A DNA stretch of 64,000 nt. Source: CAYXAA01 sp964462985. Its GTDB lineage: Bacteria > Pseudomonadota > Alphaproteobacteria > Rhizobiales > Stappiaceae. Under the pieces are notes generated by a model that saw only the letters and a list, made by a program, of their open reading frames with translations, was not told the origin of the DNA and searched no databases. The stretch is from NCBI GenBank assembly GCA_964462985.1, contig CAYXAA010000001.1, positions 62,001 to 126,000 of the forward strand. The letters are read 5' to 3'. Position 1 is the first letter of the stretch. Each line of letters opens with the position of its first letter. Position numbers and translations under genes: made by a program. Below, one piece after another: positions 8,400-16,706 of the stretch.

Positions 8400-9117
8400 G
8401 CCGCTTCTGGCGCTCGAAGGCGTCCACACCCATATCGGCCCCTACCACATTCTCCAGGGCGTCGACCTCGCCGTGCCCGAAGGCGGCGTCGCCGTGCTGC
8501 TCGGGCGCAACGGTGCCGGCAAGACCACGACGCTGAGGACGGTCATGGGCCTTTGGCGGGCGAGCCGCGGCACCGTCCGCTTCCGCGGCCGCGATGTTAC
8601 GGCGCTCGGCACGCCGTCGATCGCGCGACTCGGCATCGCCTATGTGCCGGAGAACATGGGCATCTTCACCGACCTCACGGTCGAGGAGAACATGAAGCTC
8701 GCCGCGGCGGCCGGGGTGATGGACAAGGCGCGGCTCGATTGGATCACCTCCCTGTTTCCGCCGATCGGCACGTTCTGGACCAGGGCCGCCGGTACGCTGT
8801 CAGGCGGGCAGAAGCAGATGCTCGCCGTCGCCCGCGCCATCATCGAACCGCGGGCGCTGATCCTGATCGACGAGCCGACCAAGGGACTGGCGCCGGCGAT
8901 CATCAAGGCAATGATCTCCGCTTTGCGCCAGCTCAAGGAGACCGATACGACCATCCTCCTCGTCGAACAGAACTTTTCCATGGCCCGGAGCCTCGGCGAC
9001 ACGGTCGCGGTGATGGATGACGGACGCATCGTCCATGCCGGCCGGATGGCGGAACTTGCCGCAGACGCAACGCTGCAGGAGAAGCTGATGGGCCTGAGCC
9101 TGGAGGCGCATCAATGA
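8392..9117 (+). CDS. ABC transporter ATP-binding protein, LivF type
   Basis: The start is the ATG at 8392, overlapping the preceding ATPase by 8 bp; the product has 241 residues. Walker A is GRNGAGKTT, the signature LSGGQKQML, Walker B LILIDEPTKGLAP, and the H-loop VEQNFSMA. The DEPTKGLAP form is characteristic of LivF-type ATPases. The stop overlaps the ATG of the permease gene by 4 bp (ATGA), indicating translational coupling. Confidence 0.93.
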   Translation: MPEPLLALEGVHTHIGPYHILQGVDLAVPEGGVAVLLGRNGAGKTTTLRTVMGLWRASRGTVRFRGRDVTALGTPSIARLGIAYVPENMGIFTDLTVEENMKLAAAAGVMDKARLDWITSLFPPIGTFWTRAAGTLSGGQKQMLAVARAIIEPRALILIDEPTKGLAPAIIKAMISALRQLKETDTTILLVEQNFSMARSLGDTVAVMDDGRIVHAGRMAELAADATLQEKLMGLSLEAHQ

Positions 9118-10142
9118 GCGACTCTGCAATCCGCCCCCGGTTCGAGGCCATGAACCTTGCCGACCGCCTCAGGACCGCCGCCCCCCTTGCGCTCACGCCG
9201 GTGCTGGCGCTGCTCGGGCTGGCTGCGATCGGAGACACGGCAACTTGGCTGACGCTGACCGTCGCGGGCCTTGCCATGGGCCTGATGATCTTCGTGATCG
9301 CCTCGGGCCTGACGGTGGTGTTCGGCCTGATGGACGTCATCAACTTCGGCCATGGCGCCTTCGTCTCGGTCGGCGCCTTCGTCGGCTTCACGGCGCTGGC
9401 GTGGCTCGCCGGCTGGACCCAGAGCCCAGCCGTGGTGCTCAACCTCGCCGCCGTCTTCCTCGCGATCCTGGTCGCGATGGCCGCAACCGCGGCAATGGGC
9501 TACGCCTTCGAGCGCGTGATCGTCATGCCGGTTTACGGCCACCACCTGAAGCAGATCCTCGTGACCATGGGCGGGCTGATCGTGGTGCAGCAGCTCATCC
9601 ACGTGATCTGGGGTCCGGACGCGATCCACCTTGCGCGGCCGCCCGGCCTGCAGGGTGCGGTCATCATCGGCGACGCCGCGATCGAGAAGTACCGGCTGTT
9701 CGCCGTCGCCGTCGGGCTGGTGCTGTTTCTGGCCATGCGCCACGTGCTGCGCTCCACCCGGATCGGATTGCTCGTGCGCGCCGGTGTGGAGAACGGCGAG
9801 ATGGTCGAGGCGCTCGGCTACCGGATCCGGCGACTGTTCCTCTACGTCTTCATGACCGGTTCGGCACTTGCCGGTCTCGGCGGCGTGATGTGGGGGCTCT
9901 ACCAGGAGACGATCACCGCCCACATGGGCTCGGAGATCATGGTGCTCGTCTTCATCGTGGTCATCATTGGCGGGCTCGGCTCGGTCGAGGGCTGCTTCAT
10001 CGGCGCCCTGCTCGTCGGTCTCCTGTCGAACTACGTCGCCTTTCTCGCGCCGAAGGTCGCGCTGGTCTCGACGATCGCTCTGATGGTTGCCGTGCTGATG
10101 TGGCGGCCGCAGGGACTCTATCCTGTAGTGAAAGCGAAGTGA
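9114..10142 (+). CDS. ABC transporter permease, LivH type
   Basis: The 342-residue polytopic inner-membrane protein belongs to the BPD_transp_2 family. It has about eight hydrophobic segments; the first hydrophobic core follows a 25-residue cytoplasmic leader. LivH hallmarks are visible: FGLMDVINFGHGAFVSVGAFVG and, near the C-terminus, VVIIGGLGSVEGCFIGALLVG, the coupling segment. It is slightly longer than typical LivH (about 290-310). The ATGA overlap with the upstream ATPase and the 22-bp gap to the next permease place it in the same operon. Confidence 0.92.
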   Translation: MSDSAIRPRFEAMNLADRLRTAAPLALTPVLALLGLAAIGDTATWLTLTVAGLAMGLMIFVIASGLTVVFGLMDVINFGHGAFVSVGAFVGFTALAWLAGWTQSPAVVLNLAAVFLAILVAMAATAAMGYAFERVIVMPVYGHHLKQILVTMGGLIVVQQLIHVIWGPDAIHLARPPGLQGAVIIGDAAIEKYRLFAVAVGLVLFLAMRHVLRSTRIGLLVRAGVENGEMVEALGYRIRRLFLYVFMTGSALAGLGGVMWGLYQETITAHMGSEIMVLVFIVVIIGGLGSVEGCFIGALLVGLLSNYVAFLAPKVALVSTIALMVAVLMWRPQGLYPVVKAK

Positions 10143-10164
10143 GATGGAGCGGGGAAAGCGTGCC

Positions 10165-11244
10165 ATGACCGTCCGCTCCGCGATCCTCGACCGGCTGCTG
10201 TCGGGTGACCGTCCCAACAGCCGCCTGCTCGCGGCGGTCCTCATCGCCATCCTGTTCGCGCTCGCCTTCGCGCCGTTCCTGTTTCCCGGCACCAAGTCGC
10301 TGGAGACCGCCGCCAGGATCTGCATCTTCATCGTGCTCGTGGCGAGCTACGATCTCCTGCTCGGCTACACCGGCATCGTCTCCTTCGCACACACGATGTT
10401 CTTCGGCATCGGCGCCTATGGTACGGCGCTGGCGCTGTCGGCGATGGGGCCGAGCTTTCTTGCACTCGGCGCCGGTACGGCCGCGGGCGCGGCCGTGGCC
10501 GCGGTTCTGGCCCTTGCCATCGGCCTGTTCTCTTTGCGCGTGAAGGCGATCTTCTTCGCCATGGTGACGCTCGCCGTGGCCTCGGCCTTCGCCGTGCTGG
10601 TGTCGCAGCTTTCCGGAATCACCGGTGGCGAGGACGGGCTGAACTACTCCGTTCCGAGAGCCCTGACCCCGGGCTTCCGGCTCGTGCAGGAGAAGGTGCT
10701 GGGGGTGACCCTCAACGGCAAGATCCTCGGCTACTACCTCGTGTTCTTCGCCGCGCTCGGGCTGTTTCTCGTCATGCTCCGGATCGTCAACGCTCCGTTC
10801 GGACGCACGCTGCAGGCGGTGCGCGACAACGCGTTCCGCGCCGAGGCAATCGGCTACCGGGTCGTGTGGTACCGCACCGCCGCCACCGTGCTCTCCGCCG
10901 TCATTGCCGCGCTGGCAGGCTCCCTTCTGGCGATCTGGCTGCGCTACACCGGGCCGGCAACGACGCTGTCGATGGAAATCATGATCGACATCCTTCTGAT
11001 GGTGGTGATCGGCGGCATGGGCACGATGTACGGCGCTGTGATCGGAGCGACGCTGTTCGTGCTCGCCCAGACCTACCTCCAGGACGTCATGGCGCTTGCC
11101 GAGACGGCAGCGGGAGGGATTCCGCTCGTGCCCGATCTGGTCGCGCCGGAACGCTGGCTGTTGTGGCTCGGCGTCCTGTTCGTGCTTTCGGTCTATTTCT
11201 TCCCGACCGGCGTCGTCGGCCGATTGCGCGGCCGGGCGGCATGA
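10165..11244 (+). CDS. ABC transporter permease, LivM type
   Basis: The second permease of the operon has 359 residues from the ATG at 10165, which has GGGGAAAG five bases upstream; an ATG at 10144 would add seven residues. LivM features are SYDLLLGYTGIVSFAHTMFFGIGAYG near the N-terminus and LLMVVIGGMGTMYGAVIGATLF near the C-terminus. About nine membrane segments are apparent. It should form the channel heterodimer with the LivH-type protein. Its TGA overlaps the ATG of the hydrolase gene. Confidence 0.92.
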   Translation: MTVRSAILDRLLSGDRPNSRLLAAVLIAILFALAFAPFLFPGTKSLETAARICIFIVLVASYDLLLGYTGIVSFAHTMFFGIGAYGTALALSAMGPSFLALGAGTAAGAAVAAVLALAIGLFSLRVKAIFFAMVTLAVASAFAVLVSQLSGITGGEDGLNYSVPRALTPGFRLVQEKVLGVTLNGKILGYYLVFFAALGLFLVMLRIVNAPFGRTLQAVRDNAFRAEAIGYRVVWYRTAATVLSAVIAALAGSLLAIWLRYTGPATTLSMEIMIDILLMVVIGGMGTMYGAVIGATLFVLAQTYLQDVMALAETAAGGIPLVPDLVAPERWLLWLGVLFVLSVYFFPTGVVGRLRGRAA

Positions 11245-12047
11245 TCGCCCTCCACGTCCGGCGCGCCGGCACGCGCCGCCCGGGCGCGCGGCCCCTCGTG
11301 CTGCTGCACGGCTGGTCGTGCCATGGCGGCTTTTTCGCCCCGCAGTTCGAGGCGCTTGCGTCGGAGACCCTGGTGCTTGCGCCGGACCTGCCCGGTCACG
11401 GGCTGACAGGTGCGCGCGTGCCGCGCACGATCGAGGCGGCCGCCGACGCGCTCGCCGATCTGCTGACAGCGGAGGACCTCAGCGAGGTGGTGCTGTCGGG
11501 CTGGTCGATGGGCGCGCTTGTCGCCTTCTCCCTGATCGAACGCCATGGCGCCGGGCGGCTCGCCGCGCTGGTGGTGGAAGACATGACCCCGAAGGTGCTG
11601 AACGAGCCCGCCTGGGCGCTCGGTTCGAAGAACGGCCTGGACGACCAGCGCAACGCGGCGCTTCTCGCCGCCCTGGTGCCGGCCTGGCCGGCTATCGCCA
11701 AGGCGGTCGCGCCGCGAATCTTCGCGGAAGGCATCGAGCCCGACCCGGCGCTCCTTGCCTTCGCCGCAGCCGAAATCGGGAAGGCTGACGCCGTACAGGT
11801 CCGCGATATGTGGGCCTCCCTGACCGCGCAGGACTTCCGTGCCTTACTGCCCGAGATCGACATCCCGGTTGTGCTCGTCAGTGGTGCGCGCAGCCAGCTC
11901 TATGACCGCGCCGTCGCCGAGTGGCAGGCAGGGCGTCTTCCCGCGGCACGGATCGCCGGATTCGAGCATTCGGGCCACGCGCCCCATCTCGAAGAACCGG
12001 TCAGGTTCAACGCTCTGCTGCGCGACCTGATCGGCCGCAGCGGATAG
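11241..12047 (+). CDS. alpha/beta hydrolase
   Basis: The 268-residue protein starts at an ATG overlapping the LivM-type stop by 4 bp. It is an alpha/beta-hydrolase: oxyanion region VLLHGWSCHGGFF, nucleophile elbow GWSMGA with the catalytic Ser, a late strand VVLVSGARSQLY, and the catalytic His in EHSGHAPHLEEP. This resembles esterases and enol-lactone hydrolases such as PcaD. Being translationally coupled to an importer suggests it acts on the imported compound, for example an ester, lactone or amide. No signal peptide is seen, so it should be cytoplasmic. The substrate is unknown. Confidence 0.88.
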   Translation: MIALHVRRAGTRRPGARPLVLLHGWSCHGGFFAPQFEALASETLVLAPDLPGHGLTGARVPRTIEAAADALADLLTAEDLSEVVLSGWSMGALVAFSLIERHGAGRLAALVVEDMTPKVLNEPAWALGSKNGLDDQRNAALLAALVPAWPAIAKAVAPRIFAEGIEPDPALLAFAAAEIGKADAVQVRDMWASLTAQDFRALLPEIDIPVVLVSGARSQLYDRAVAEWQAGRLPAARIAGFEHSGHAPHLEEPVRFNALLRDLIGRSG

Positions 12048-12246
12048 CACTGCCCAAAATCAGTTGCCGATACAGAGGCTTTGGATTAGGTTTGCCACAA
12101 TCCGGTGGCAACGCCGGAGAAACGGGCTTGCGAATTCGAATCCCGGTTAGGAAAGTTACTGCCAAAGGCGCCACCGGCCCGACAGACGGTCGAGACGAAG
12201 AAACGCCGGACTGAACTGCCTTTCCCGCTTCTGAATGACACGCTCG

Positions 12247-12276
12247 TGCAAGCAAACGCGCAATCGTGCGCTTGCA
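12247..12276 (+). promoter_or_regulatory. structured 5' leader of the cold-shock gene
   Basis: TGCAAGC (12247-12253) pairs with GCTTGCA (12270-12276); alternatively an inner stem GCGCA-ATCG-TGCGC (12258-12271) forms, extended by TGCAA/TTGCA with an internal bulge. The element ends 34 bases before the cspA-like ATG. Cold-shock genes often have structured leaders that switch conformation with temperature; that role is an inference. A separate hairpin TTGCCAC-N6-GTGGCAA lies upstream at 12092-12111. Confidence 0.4.
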
Positions 12277-12310
12277 TTTCTTGAACTACCAGCGGGACAG
12301 GAGTTTCCCC

Positions 12311-12523
12311 ATGCGCCAGACCGGCACCCTCAAGTTCTTCAACCATGACCGCGGCTTCGGCTTCATCACGCCGTCCACCGGCGGCAAGGACATCTTCGTC
12401 CACATCACCGCTTTCGAGCGCTCGGGCCTGCAGGTTCCGGCCGAAGGCACCGCGCTCAGCTACGTCGCCGAAGAAGACCGCCGCGGCCGCGGTCCGCAGG
12501 CGGCCGAGCTCGAACTCGGCTGA
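12311..12523 (+). CDS. cold-shock domain protein, CspA family
   Basis: The 70-residue protein is a single cold-shock domain. It has the nucleic-acid-binding motifs RNP1 (GFGFI) and RNP2 (DIFVHI), preceded by the opening TGTLKFFNHDRGF. Where many CspA proteins have KWFN, this has KFFN, common in rhizobial paralogues. These proteins are RNA chaperones that melt secondary structure, in cold or stationary phase. It stands alone, with a structured leader upstream and a strong intrinsic terminator downstream. Confidence 0.95.
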   Translation: MRQTGTLKFFNHDRGFGFITPSTGGKDIFVHITAFERSGLQVPAEGTALSYVAEEDRRGRGPQAAELELG

Positions 12524-12562
12524 GGTCAATTCCCCGCGCGCAGACGTCGGGCGAGGTTTCAG

Positions 12563-12593
12563 GCGCCGCCGGATTTCCGGCGGCGCTTTTTTT
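12563..12593 (+). terminator. Rho-independent terminator of the cold-shock gene
   Basis: A perfect 10-bp GC-rich stem, GCGCCGCCGG / CCGGCGGCGC, with an ATTT loop is followed by seven T residues, 40 bases after the csp stop. This is the clearest intrinsic terminator in the window. Confidence 0.92.
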
Positions 12594-12611
12594 GCGTCCG
12601 GAAACGATCGC

Positions 12612-12977
12612 TTACGCGCCGACGTCCTCGACATAGACAAGGGCGCGGCCCTCGCAGATCCGCGTCCCGTCTGCGGCCTGGCACACCGTCTCCAGATCGA
12701 CGAGATGCTTTTCCGGGCGCAGCCTCGTGATGGTCACGCGCGCCGTCAGCGGGCTGTCGTAGGCTGCCTCGGCCAGGAACCGCATTTCCTGCTTGAGATA
12801 ATTGGTGCCGAAACCGGGAAGCTTGACGCCGAGCAGATAGGAGAACAGACCGCCGATCAGTGGCTCGGGCACATGCCGCGTCGGCGTGTCGAGCCCGGCG
12901 AGGCGGGCGTAACGATCGGCCTCTGCGGCCCGGTAGGTGCGGGTGACCTCGGCATGGTCGCCGACAGCGAATGTCAT
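12612..12977 (-). CDS. MaoC-like hotdog-fold protein
   Basis: The 121-residue protein has a hotdog fold of the MaoC-like dehydratase type. A conserved segment is EPLIGGLFSYLLGVKLPGFGTNYLKQEMRF (split here by eye, about residues 38-67), where G-FS-LLG and the following P-G-T pattern resemble (R)-specific enoyl-CoA hydratases. The classical catalytic Asp/His pair (D-x5-H) seen in the neighbouring paralogue is not obvious, so it may be a structural partner. Its ATG overlaps the upstream gene's stop by 4 bp; the two hotdog proteins may form a heterodimer. Confidence 0.8.
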   Translation of the reverse strand: MTFAVGDHAEVTRTYRAAEADRYARLAGLDTPTRHVPEPLIGGLFSYLLGVKLPGFGTNYLKQEMRFLAEAAYDSPLTARVTITRLRPEKHLVDLETVCQAADGTRICEGRALVYVEDVGA

Positions 12978-13363
12978 GCGCCCTCCTCCAGCACGATCTC
13001 GCCCTGCAGCACGACCTTGCCGTCGGCCTCGCGGCTGATCTCCACCGCCGCCCGGTTGGCGTCGACAGCATCGGGCGTCAGCGCAATCACAAGCGGCTCG
13101 CCGGCATAGGCGGGATTGGGGAACATCAGCGTCTGCAGCCGGTGGCGCCGGTGCGGCCAGCGGTTGCGGACCAGCGCCCAGAGCCTCGAATAGAGCAGCA
13201 TGCCGTGAGACACGGTGCGCCCGAAGCGGGTGCGGGCGGAGAATGCCGCATCGACGTGGATCGGATTGTCGTCGCCCGAGATCTCTGCAAAGGCGTCGAA
13301 ATCGGCCTGTCGGGGCGTCCAGGTGACACGGATCCCCTGAAGCGGTTCTGCGGCAACGGTCAT
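12974..13363 (-). CDS. MaoC-family dehydratase, (R)-enoyl-CoA hydratase-like
   Basis: The start is the ATG at 13363 (MTVAAEPLQGIRV), giving 129 residues; it overlaps the end of the acyl-CoA synthetase gene by 4 bp. The catalytic hydratase-2 motif is evident: SGDDNPIHVDAAFSARTRFGRTVSHGMLLYS, with Asp in GDDNPIH and His five residues later, about positions 31-37. Such enzymes hydrate 2-enoyl-CoA to (R)-3-hydroxyacyl-CoA. With the ligase upstream and an (S)-type crotonase farther upstream, the operon looks like a side pathway for activating and processing an organic acid. Confidence 0.88.
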   Translation of the reverse strand: MTVAAEPLQGIRVTWTPRQADFDAFAEISGDDNPIHVDAAFSARTRFGRTVSHGMLLYSRLWALVRNRWPHRRHRLQTLMFPNPAYAGEPLVIALTPDAVDANRAAVEISREADGKVVLQGEIVLEEGA

Positions 13364-14910
13364 CGGCTGGCTTCCCTGACTGCCACGTCGCCGAACCCGG
13401 CCTTGAGCAAATGCTTTTGCACCTTGCCGGCGGCCGTGCGCGGCAGGTCGGAGACGACGTGGAACGATTTCGGTACCTTGTAGGCGGCGAGCCGCTCGCG
13501 GCACCAGGGCACGAGCGCGGCCGTGTCGATCGTCCGGCCGGGACGTGGGATCAGGAAGGCCGCACCGACCTCGCCCCACCTGGCGTCAGCGATGCCGACC
13601 ACCACGGCCTCCTGCACGTCCTCGTGGGTAACGAGCACGCGCTCGACCTCGGCCGGATAGACGTTCTCGCCGCCGGAGATGTACATGTCCTTGATGCGAT
13701 CGACGATGACGAAATAGCCGTCCTCGTCGCGCCTTGCGACATCGCCGGTCAGAAGCCAGCCGTCCGCCGTGAACGCCTTGGCCGTCGCTTGCGGGTTGCC
13801 GAAATAGCCGGGCGTAACGCAGGGGCCGCGGATCTGCAGCTCGCCGGTCCCCGCACCCTCGACGATCTTGCCGTGCGGGTCGACCAGCCGGACCTCGGCC
13901 AGCATCTGCGCCTTGCCGACCGAGCCGATCTTCTCGGCCGCGTGGGCGCGGTCGAGCAGGAACACGGTCGGACCCGTTTCCGTCATGCCCATACCGTTGC
14001 AGATCGGCAGCCCGCGGTCGAGATAGGTTCGCAGCAGGGGCGCCGGGATCGGTGCACCGCCGCAGGCGAGCGACCGGACGGCCGAGAAATCCGTGGCCGC
14101 GAAGCGTTCGTGCAGCGCCAACGCCTGGTAAACCGCCGGCACGCACAGGATGGCGCTGACGGCGCCCTCGCCGAACAGGTCGAGCATCTGGCCGGCGTCG
14201 AACTTGCGCAGAACGGTCGAGCAGCCGCCCATCAGGAACAGCGGCAAGGTCAGCAGATTGATGCCGGCGGTGTGGAACAGCGGCAGGAAATTCACCGACG
14301 TGTCGGCTGAGGTGAGGTCAACTGCCTGGGAGTAATTGATCGCATTGGCCCAGGCCATGCGTGCCGTCTGGATGACGAGCTTGGGCGTGCCAGTCGTACC
14401 GGAGGTGGCAAGCAGGTACCAGGGGGCCGCTGCATCGATCCGGCCGGAACCGAAGGCGGTCGCCGGCGCCTCAGCCAGGAGTGCCGCCAGGTCGTGGTCA
14501 GCGTCGCAACCGTGCTCGAGCCCGATCCTGGGCAGGCCATGGGCCGCAGCCAGTTCGCGAGCGGTCGCCTCAAAAGCCGCGTCGTGAAACAGCAGGCGCA
14601 CGCCGGCCTCGGAGACGATCGGCGACAGCTCTGCCGCCGGCTGGCGCCAGTTGAGCGGCAGCAGGATGGCGCCAAGCTTCTGGACGGCGAACAGCAGGAC
14701 AAAGAATTCGGGCCGGTTGAGGCAGATCACCGCCACCCGATCGCCAGGTGCAATCCTGAGCCGGACGAGGGCATGGGCCAGCGCGTCGGCCAGGGCGTTG
14801 ATCTCCCCGAAGCTGAGTCGCGCCCCGGTCTCCCGATCGACAAAGGCCATCCTATCCGGCGTAAGCTCGGCGCGCTTCGCCGCCATGTCCGGTACGTAAT
14901 CGATGTGCAA
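13360..14910 (-). CDS. class I adenylate-forming acyl-CoA synthetase
   Basis: The 516-residue enzyme activates a carboxylic acid to its CoA thioester using ATP. Visible core motifs are the P-loop ATSGTTGTPKLVIQT (about residue 170), the A5 motif NGMGMTETGP (about 305), the hinge TGDVARRDEDGYFVIVDRIKDM, ISGGENVYPAEVE (about 415), and the catalytic Lys in RTAAGKVQKHLL near the C-terminus. It resembles long-chain-fatty-acid or O-succinylbenzoate-type ligases; the substrate cannot be fixed. It is 33 bp downstream of the enoyl-CoA hydratase and overlaps the MaoC gene, forming one operon. Confidence 0.92.
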   Translation of the reverse strand: MHIDYVPDMAAKRAELTPDRMAFVDRETGARLSFGEINALADALAHALVRLRIAPGDRVAVICLNRPEFFVLLFAVQKLGAILLPLNWRQPAAELSPIVSEAGVRLLFHDAAFEATARELAAAHGLPRIGLEHGCDADHDLAALLAEAPATAFGSGRIDAAAPWYLLATSGTTGTPKLVIQTARMAWANAINYSQAVDLTSADTSVNFLPLFHTAGINLLTLPLFLMGGCSTVLRKFDAGQMLDLFGEGAVSAILCVPAVYQALALHERFAATDFSAVRSLACGGAPIPAPLLRTYLDRGLPICNGMGMTETGPTVFLLDRAHAAEKIGSVGKAQMLAEVRLVDPHGKIVEGAGTGELQIRGPCVTPGYFGNPQATAKAFTADGWLLTGDVARRDEDGYFVIVDRIKDMYISGGENVYPAEVERVLVTHEDVQEAVVVGIADARWGEVGAAFLIPRPGRTIDTAALVPWCRERLAAYKVPKSFHVVSDLPRTAAGKVQKHLLKAGFGDVAVREASR

Positions 14911-14943
14911 ATCCCCGGGCCTCCCATCCCAGCGGCAACGACC

Positions 14944-15723
14944 TTACTTGCGACGCAGGAAAGCGCGCATCCGGCGCCCGACCTCCTCGCGGGCGATGAG
15001 CTTGAGAAATTGATCCTTCTCCTGCTGCAGGCCGGCGGCGACCCGGCCACGGCGGGCTTCGTCCCAGACTCTCGCCCGGGTCGCGCGGAGGCTTTCCAGA
15101 TCCTTGTCGTGCAAAAGCGCGAGATACTGGGCAACTGCATCGTCAAGTCGGTCCGGTGCCGCCACCGCGGTCGCAAGCCCGAGATCCCGCGCCTCCTCGG
15201 CGCCGAGCCGCCGGTTGCAGTACTGCAATTCGAGCGCCCGCGCGGTGCCGATCCGCTCGGGCAGCAGCGCCGTCCAGCCACCATCGGGCGCGAACCCCAT
15301 GTCGACGTAGTAGGGCTGCAGGAAGGACGCCGTGCTCATGACGACGATATCGGAGACGAGGACGAAGCCGACGGAACCGCCCGTCACCGGCCCGTTGACG
15401 CGGGCAATGACCGGCGCCGGAAAGGCGAGAAGGTCGAGCAGTGCGGCGTTGAGTTGACCGACGAGCAGGTCCGAATAGTTGCGCAACAGCGGCGCATCGT
15501 CGGCATAGTCAAGAAACTCGGCAATATCGCCGCCGGAGGAGAAGGCTCGGCCCGCTCCCGTCAAGACCAGGGCCCGCGGCTCGAACCCGGCGGCTTTCGC
15601 GATCGCCGCGCGCAATGCATCGAGCAGGTCCGGAATCAGGGCATTGCCGCGCTCCGGCCGACTGAGCGTCAGCCGGGCCACGTCGTTGCTGAAACCCACC
15701 TCGACCAGGTTCTCGGTATTCAT
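14944..15723 (-). CDS. enoyl-CoA hydratase/isomerase (crotonase family)
   Basis: The start is the ATG at 15723 (MNTENLVEV); the product has 259 residues. It carries the crotonase oxyanion-hole segments LVLTGAGRAFSSGGDI (about 50-65) and ARVNGPVTGGSVGFVLVSDIV (about 105-125). The usual catalytic Glu of the second site (G-E-x-GL) is replaced by the segment VDMGFAPDGGWTALLPERIG, so it may be an isomerase or act on an unusual acyl-CoA. It lies between a TetR regulator and the acyl-CoA synthetase in a minus-strand operon. Confidence 0.9.
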   Translation of the reverse strand: MNTENLVEVGFSNDVARLTLSRPERGNALIPDLLDALRAAIAKAAGFEPRALVLTGAGRAFSSGGDIAEFLDYADDAPLLRNYSDLLVGQLNAALLDLLAFPAPVIARVNGPVTGGSVGFVLVSDIVVMSTASFLQPYYVDMGFAPDGGWTALLPERIGTARALELQYCNRRLGAEEARDLGLATAVAAPDRLDDAVAQYLALLHDKDLESLRATRARVWDEARRGRVAAGLQQEKDQFLKLIAREEVGRRMRAFLRRK

Positions 15724-15818
15724 CGGCTTTCCCGCCCGTCCTCGGGACCCGCGCGCTCGTGGGACATGCAGGTTCTCCGCCTCCCGGGTCACGTCCGCGT
15801 GGGTTGCCGATGCGGGTT

Positions 15819-16421
15819 TCATCGCCCGAGGCCCTCGACCAGAAGCCGGTGAACCTCGTCCACCACACGGTCGATCGGCGTCGTGTCGCCCCAAACCACC
15901 GCCCGCTCTCCGAGAGACCGCGCGATACCCATCAGCGCCCAGGCGCGGATATCCGCATCGCCGGGCGTGATCGCGCCGCTCTCCGCCGCCGCTGCAAGCC
16001 CCTTGCGGTAGCCTTCGGCGAAGGTCTGGAAATAGGCCCGATACGCCTTTGGATCGACGAATTGTGCCTCTTGCACAACCCGGTAGAGTTCCGGATGAGC
16101 CGCAACAAACGTCAGGAAAGCCCGTAAGCCTTCGCGCTCCGCCGCCAATCGATCGGAAATACCATTGGTTGCCTCGGCGATGGCATGGCGCAACATGCGC
16201 CCCATTTCACCGACCAGTTCCGAAAAGACTTCGTCCTTGCTGGAAAAATAGATGTAGAAGGTGCCCTGCGCGACGCCGGCCTCTCGGGTGATTGCCCCGA
16301 TCGAGGCCTCGTTGAAGCCCTGGCGGCCAATCACCTTCTCGGCTGCCGCCAAAAGCGCCCGGCGTGTCGCCTCGCCCCGTGCCGTCTTCGGTTCCTTGAC
16401 CGCCTCCCGTCCCGTTTCCAT
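15819..16421 (-). CDS. TetR family transcriptional regulator
   Basis: The start is the ATG at 16421 (METGREAV), giving 200 residues; the longer frame reads through noncoding sequence. The N-terminal TetR helix-turn-helix is clear: RRALLAAAEKVIGRQGFNEASI, then ITREAGVAQGTFYIYFSSKDEVF. The C-terminal ligand domain includes FVAAHPELYRVVQEAQFVDP and resembles regulators of acyl-CoA metabolism. It precedes the crotonase-ligase-MaoC genes on the same strand and probably represses them and itself. A TGAAT-N4-ATTCA palindrome lies about 100 bp upstream. Confidence 0.92.
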   Translation of the reverse strand: METGREAVKEPKTARGEATRRALLAAAEKVIGRQGFNEASIGAITREAGVAQGTFYIYFSSKDEVFSELVGEMGRMLRHAIAEATNGISDRLAAEREGLRAFLTFVAAHPELYRVVQEAQFVDPKAYRAYFQTFAEGYRKGLAAAAESGAITPGDADIRAWALMGIARSLGERAVVWGDTTPIDRVVDEVHRLLVEGLGR

Positions 16422-16461
16422 CCCGCAGTTCCCCGTCCGGTGCCCCTCGGACCGTCGTCCT

Positions 16462-16476
16462 TGAGGCCGGTTCTCA
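16462..16476. promoter_or_regulatory. weak candidate RirA operator (TGA-N9-TCA)
   Basis: TGA-GGCCGGTTC-TCA matches the core of the rhizobial iron operator. It sits 40 bp upstream of the tetR start and about 230 bp upstream of rirA. The core is short enough to occur by chance and there is no further symmetry beyond one base, so this is the weakest of the three candidates. Confidence 0.25.
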
Positions 16477-16522
16477 CAGCAGGCGCCCTGTCCCTTCAAG
16501 ACCCCTGCCGCTATATGATACG

Positions 16523-16536
16523 TGAATCAGTATTCA
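16523..16536. promoter_or_regulatory. TGAAT-N4-ATTCA palindrome, possible TetR operator
   Basis: A perfect 5-bp inverted repeat, TGAAT-CAGT-ATTCA, lies in the only A/T-rich part of the divergent tetR/rirA region, flanked by ATGATA and CATATTTTT. TetR regulators of acyl-CoA genes often bind such TGAAT/ATTCA palindromes. It may equally overlap a promoter for rirA. Confidence 0.5.
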
Positions 16537-16706
16537 TATTTTTCGTGCGACAGGCAAGCCGGACGGGCGGTGACATGTCGAGACGGAGCGCAGACCCGCC
16601 TGGCCGATCGGGCCGAAGTCCGGCGCAACGGACGCTGCGTCATCGCAGTTTCGGGGAAAAGCGGGAAAACATTGACGGCAGAGGCCCAAGGTCGCATATC
16701 TTGGTC

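Noticed and set aside
16523..16536. TGAAT-N4-ATTCA considered as a RirA operator
   Set aside because: The TGA to TCA spacing is 8, not 9, bases; it fits a TetR-type palindrome better.
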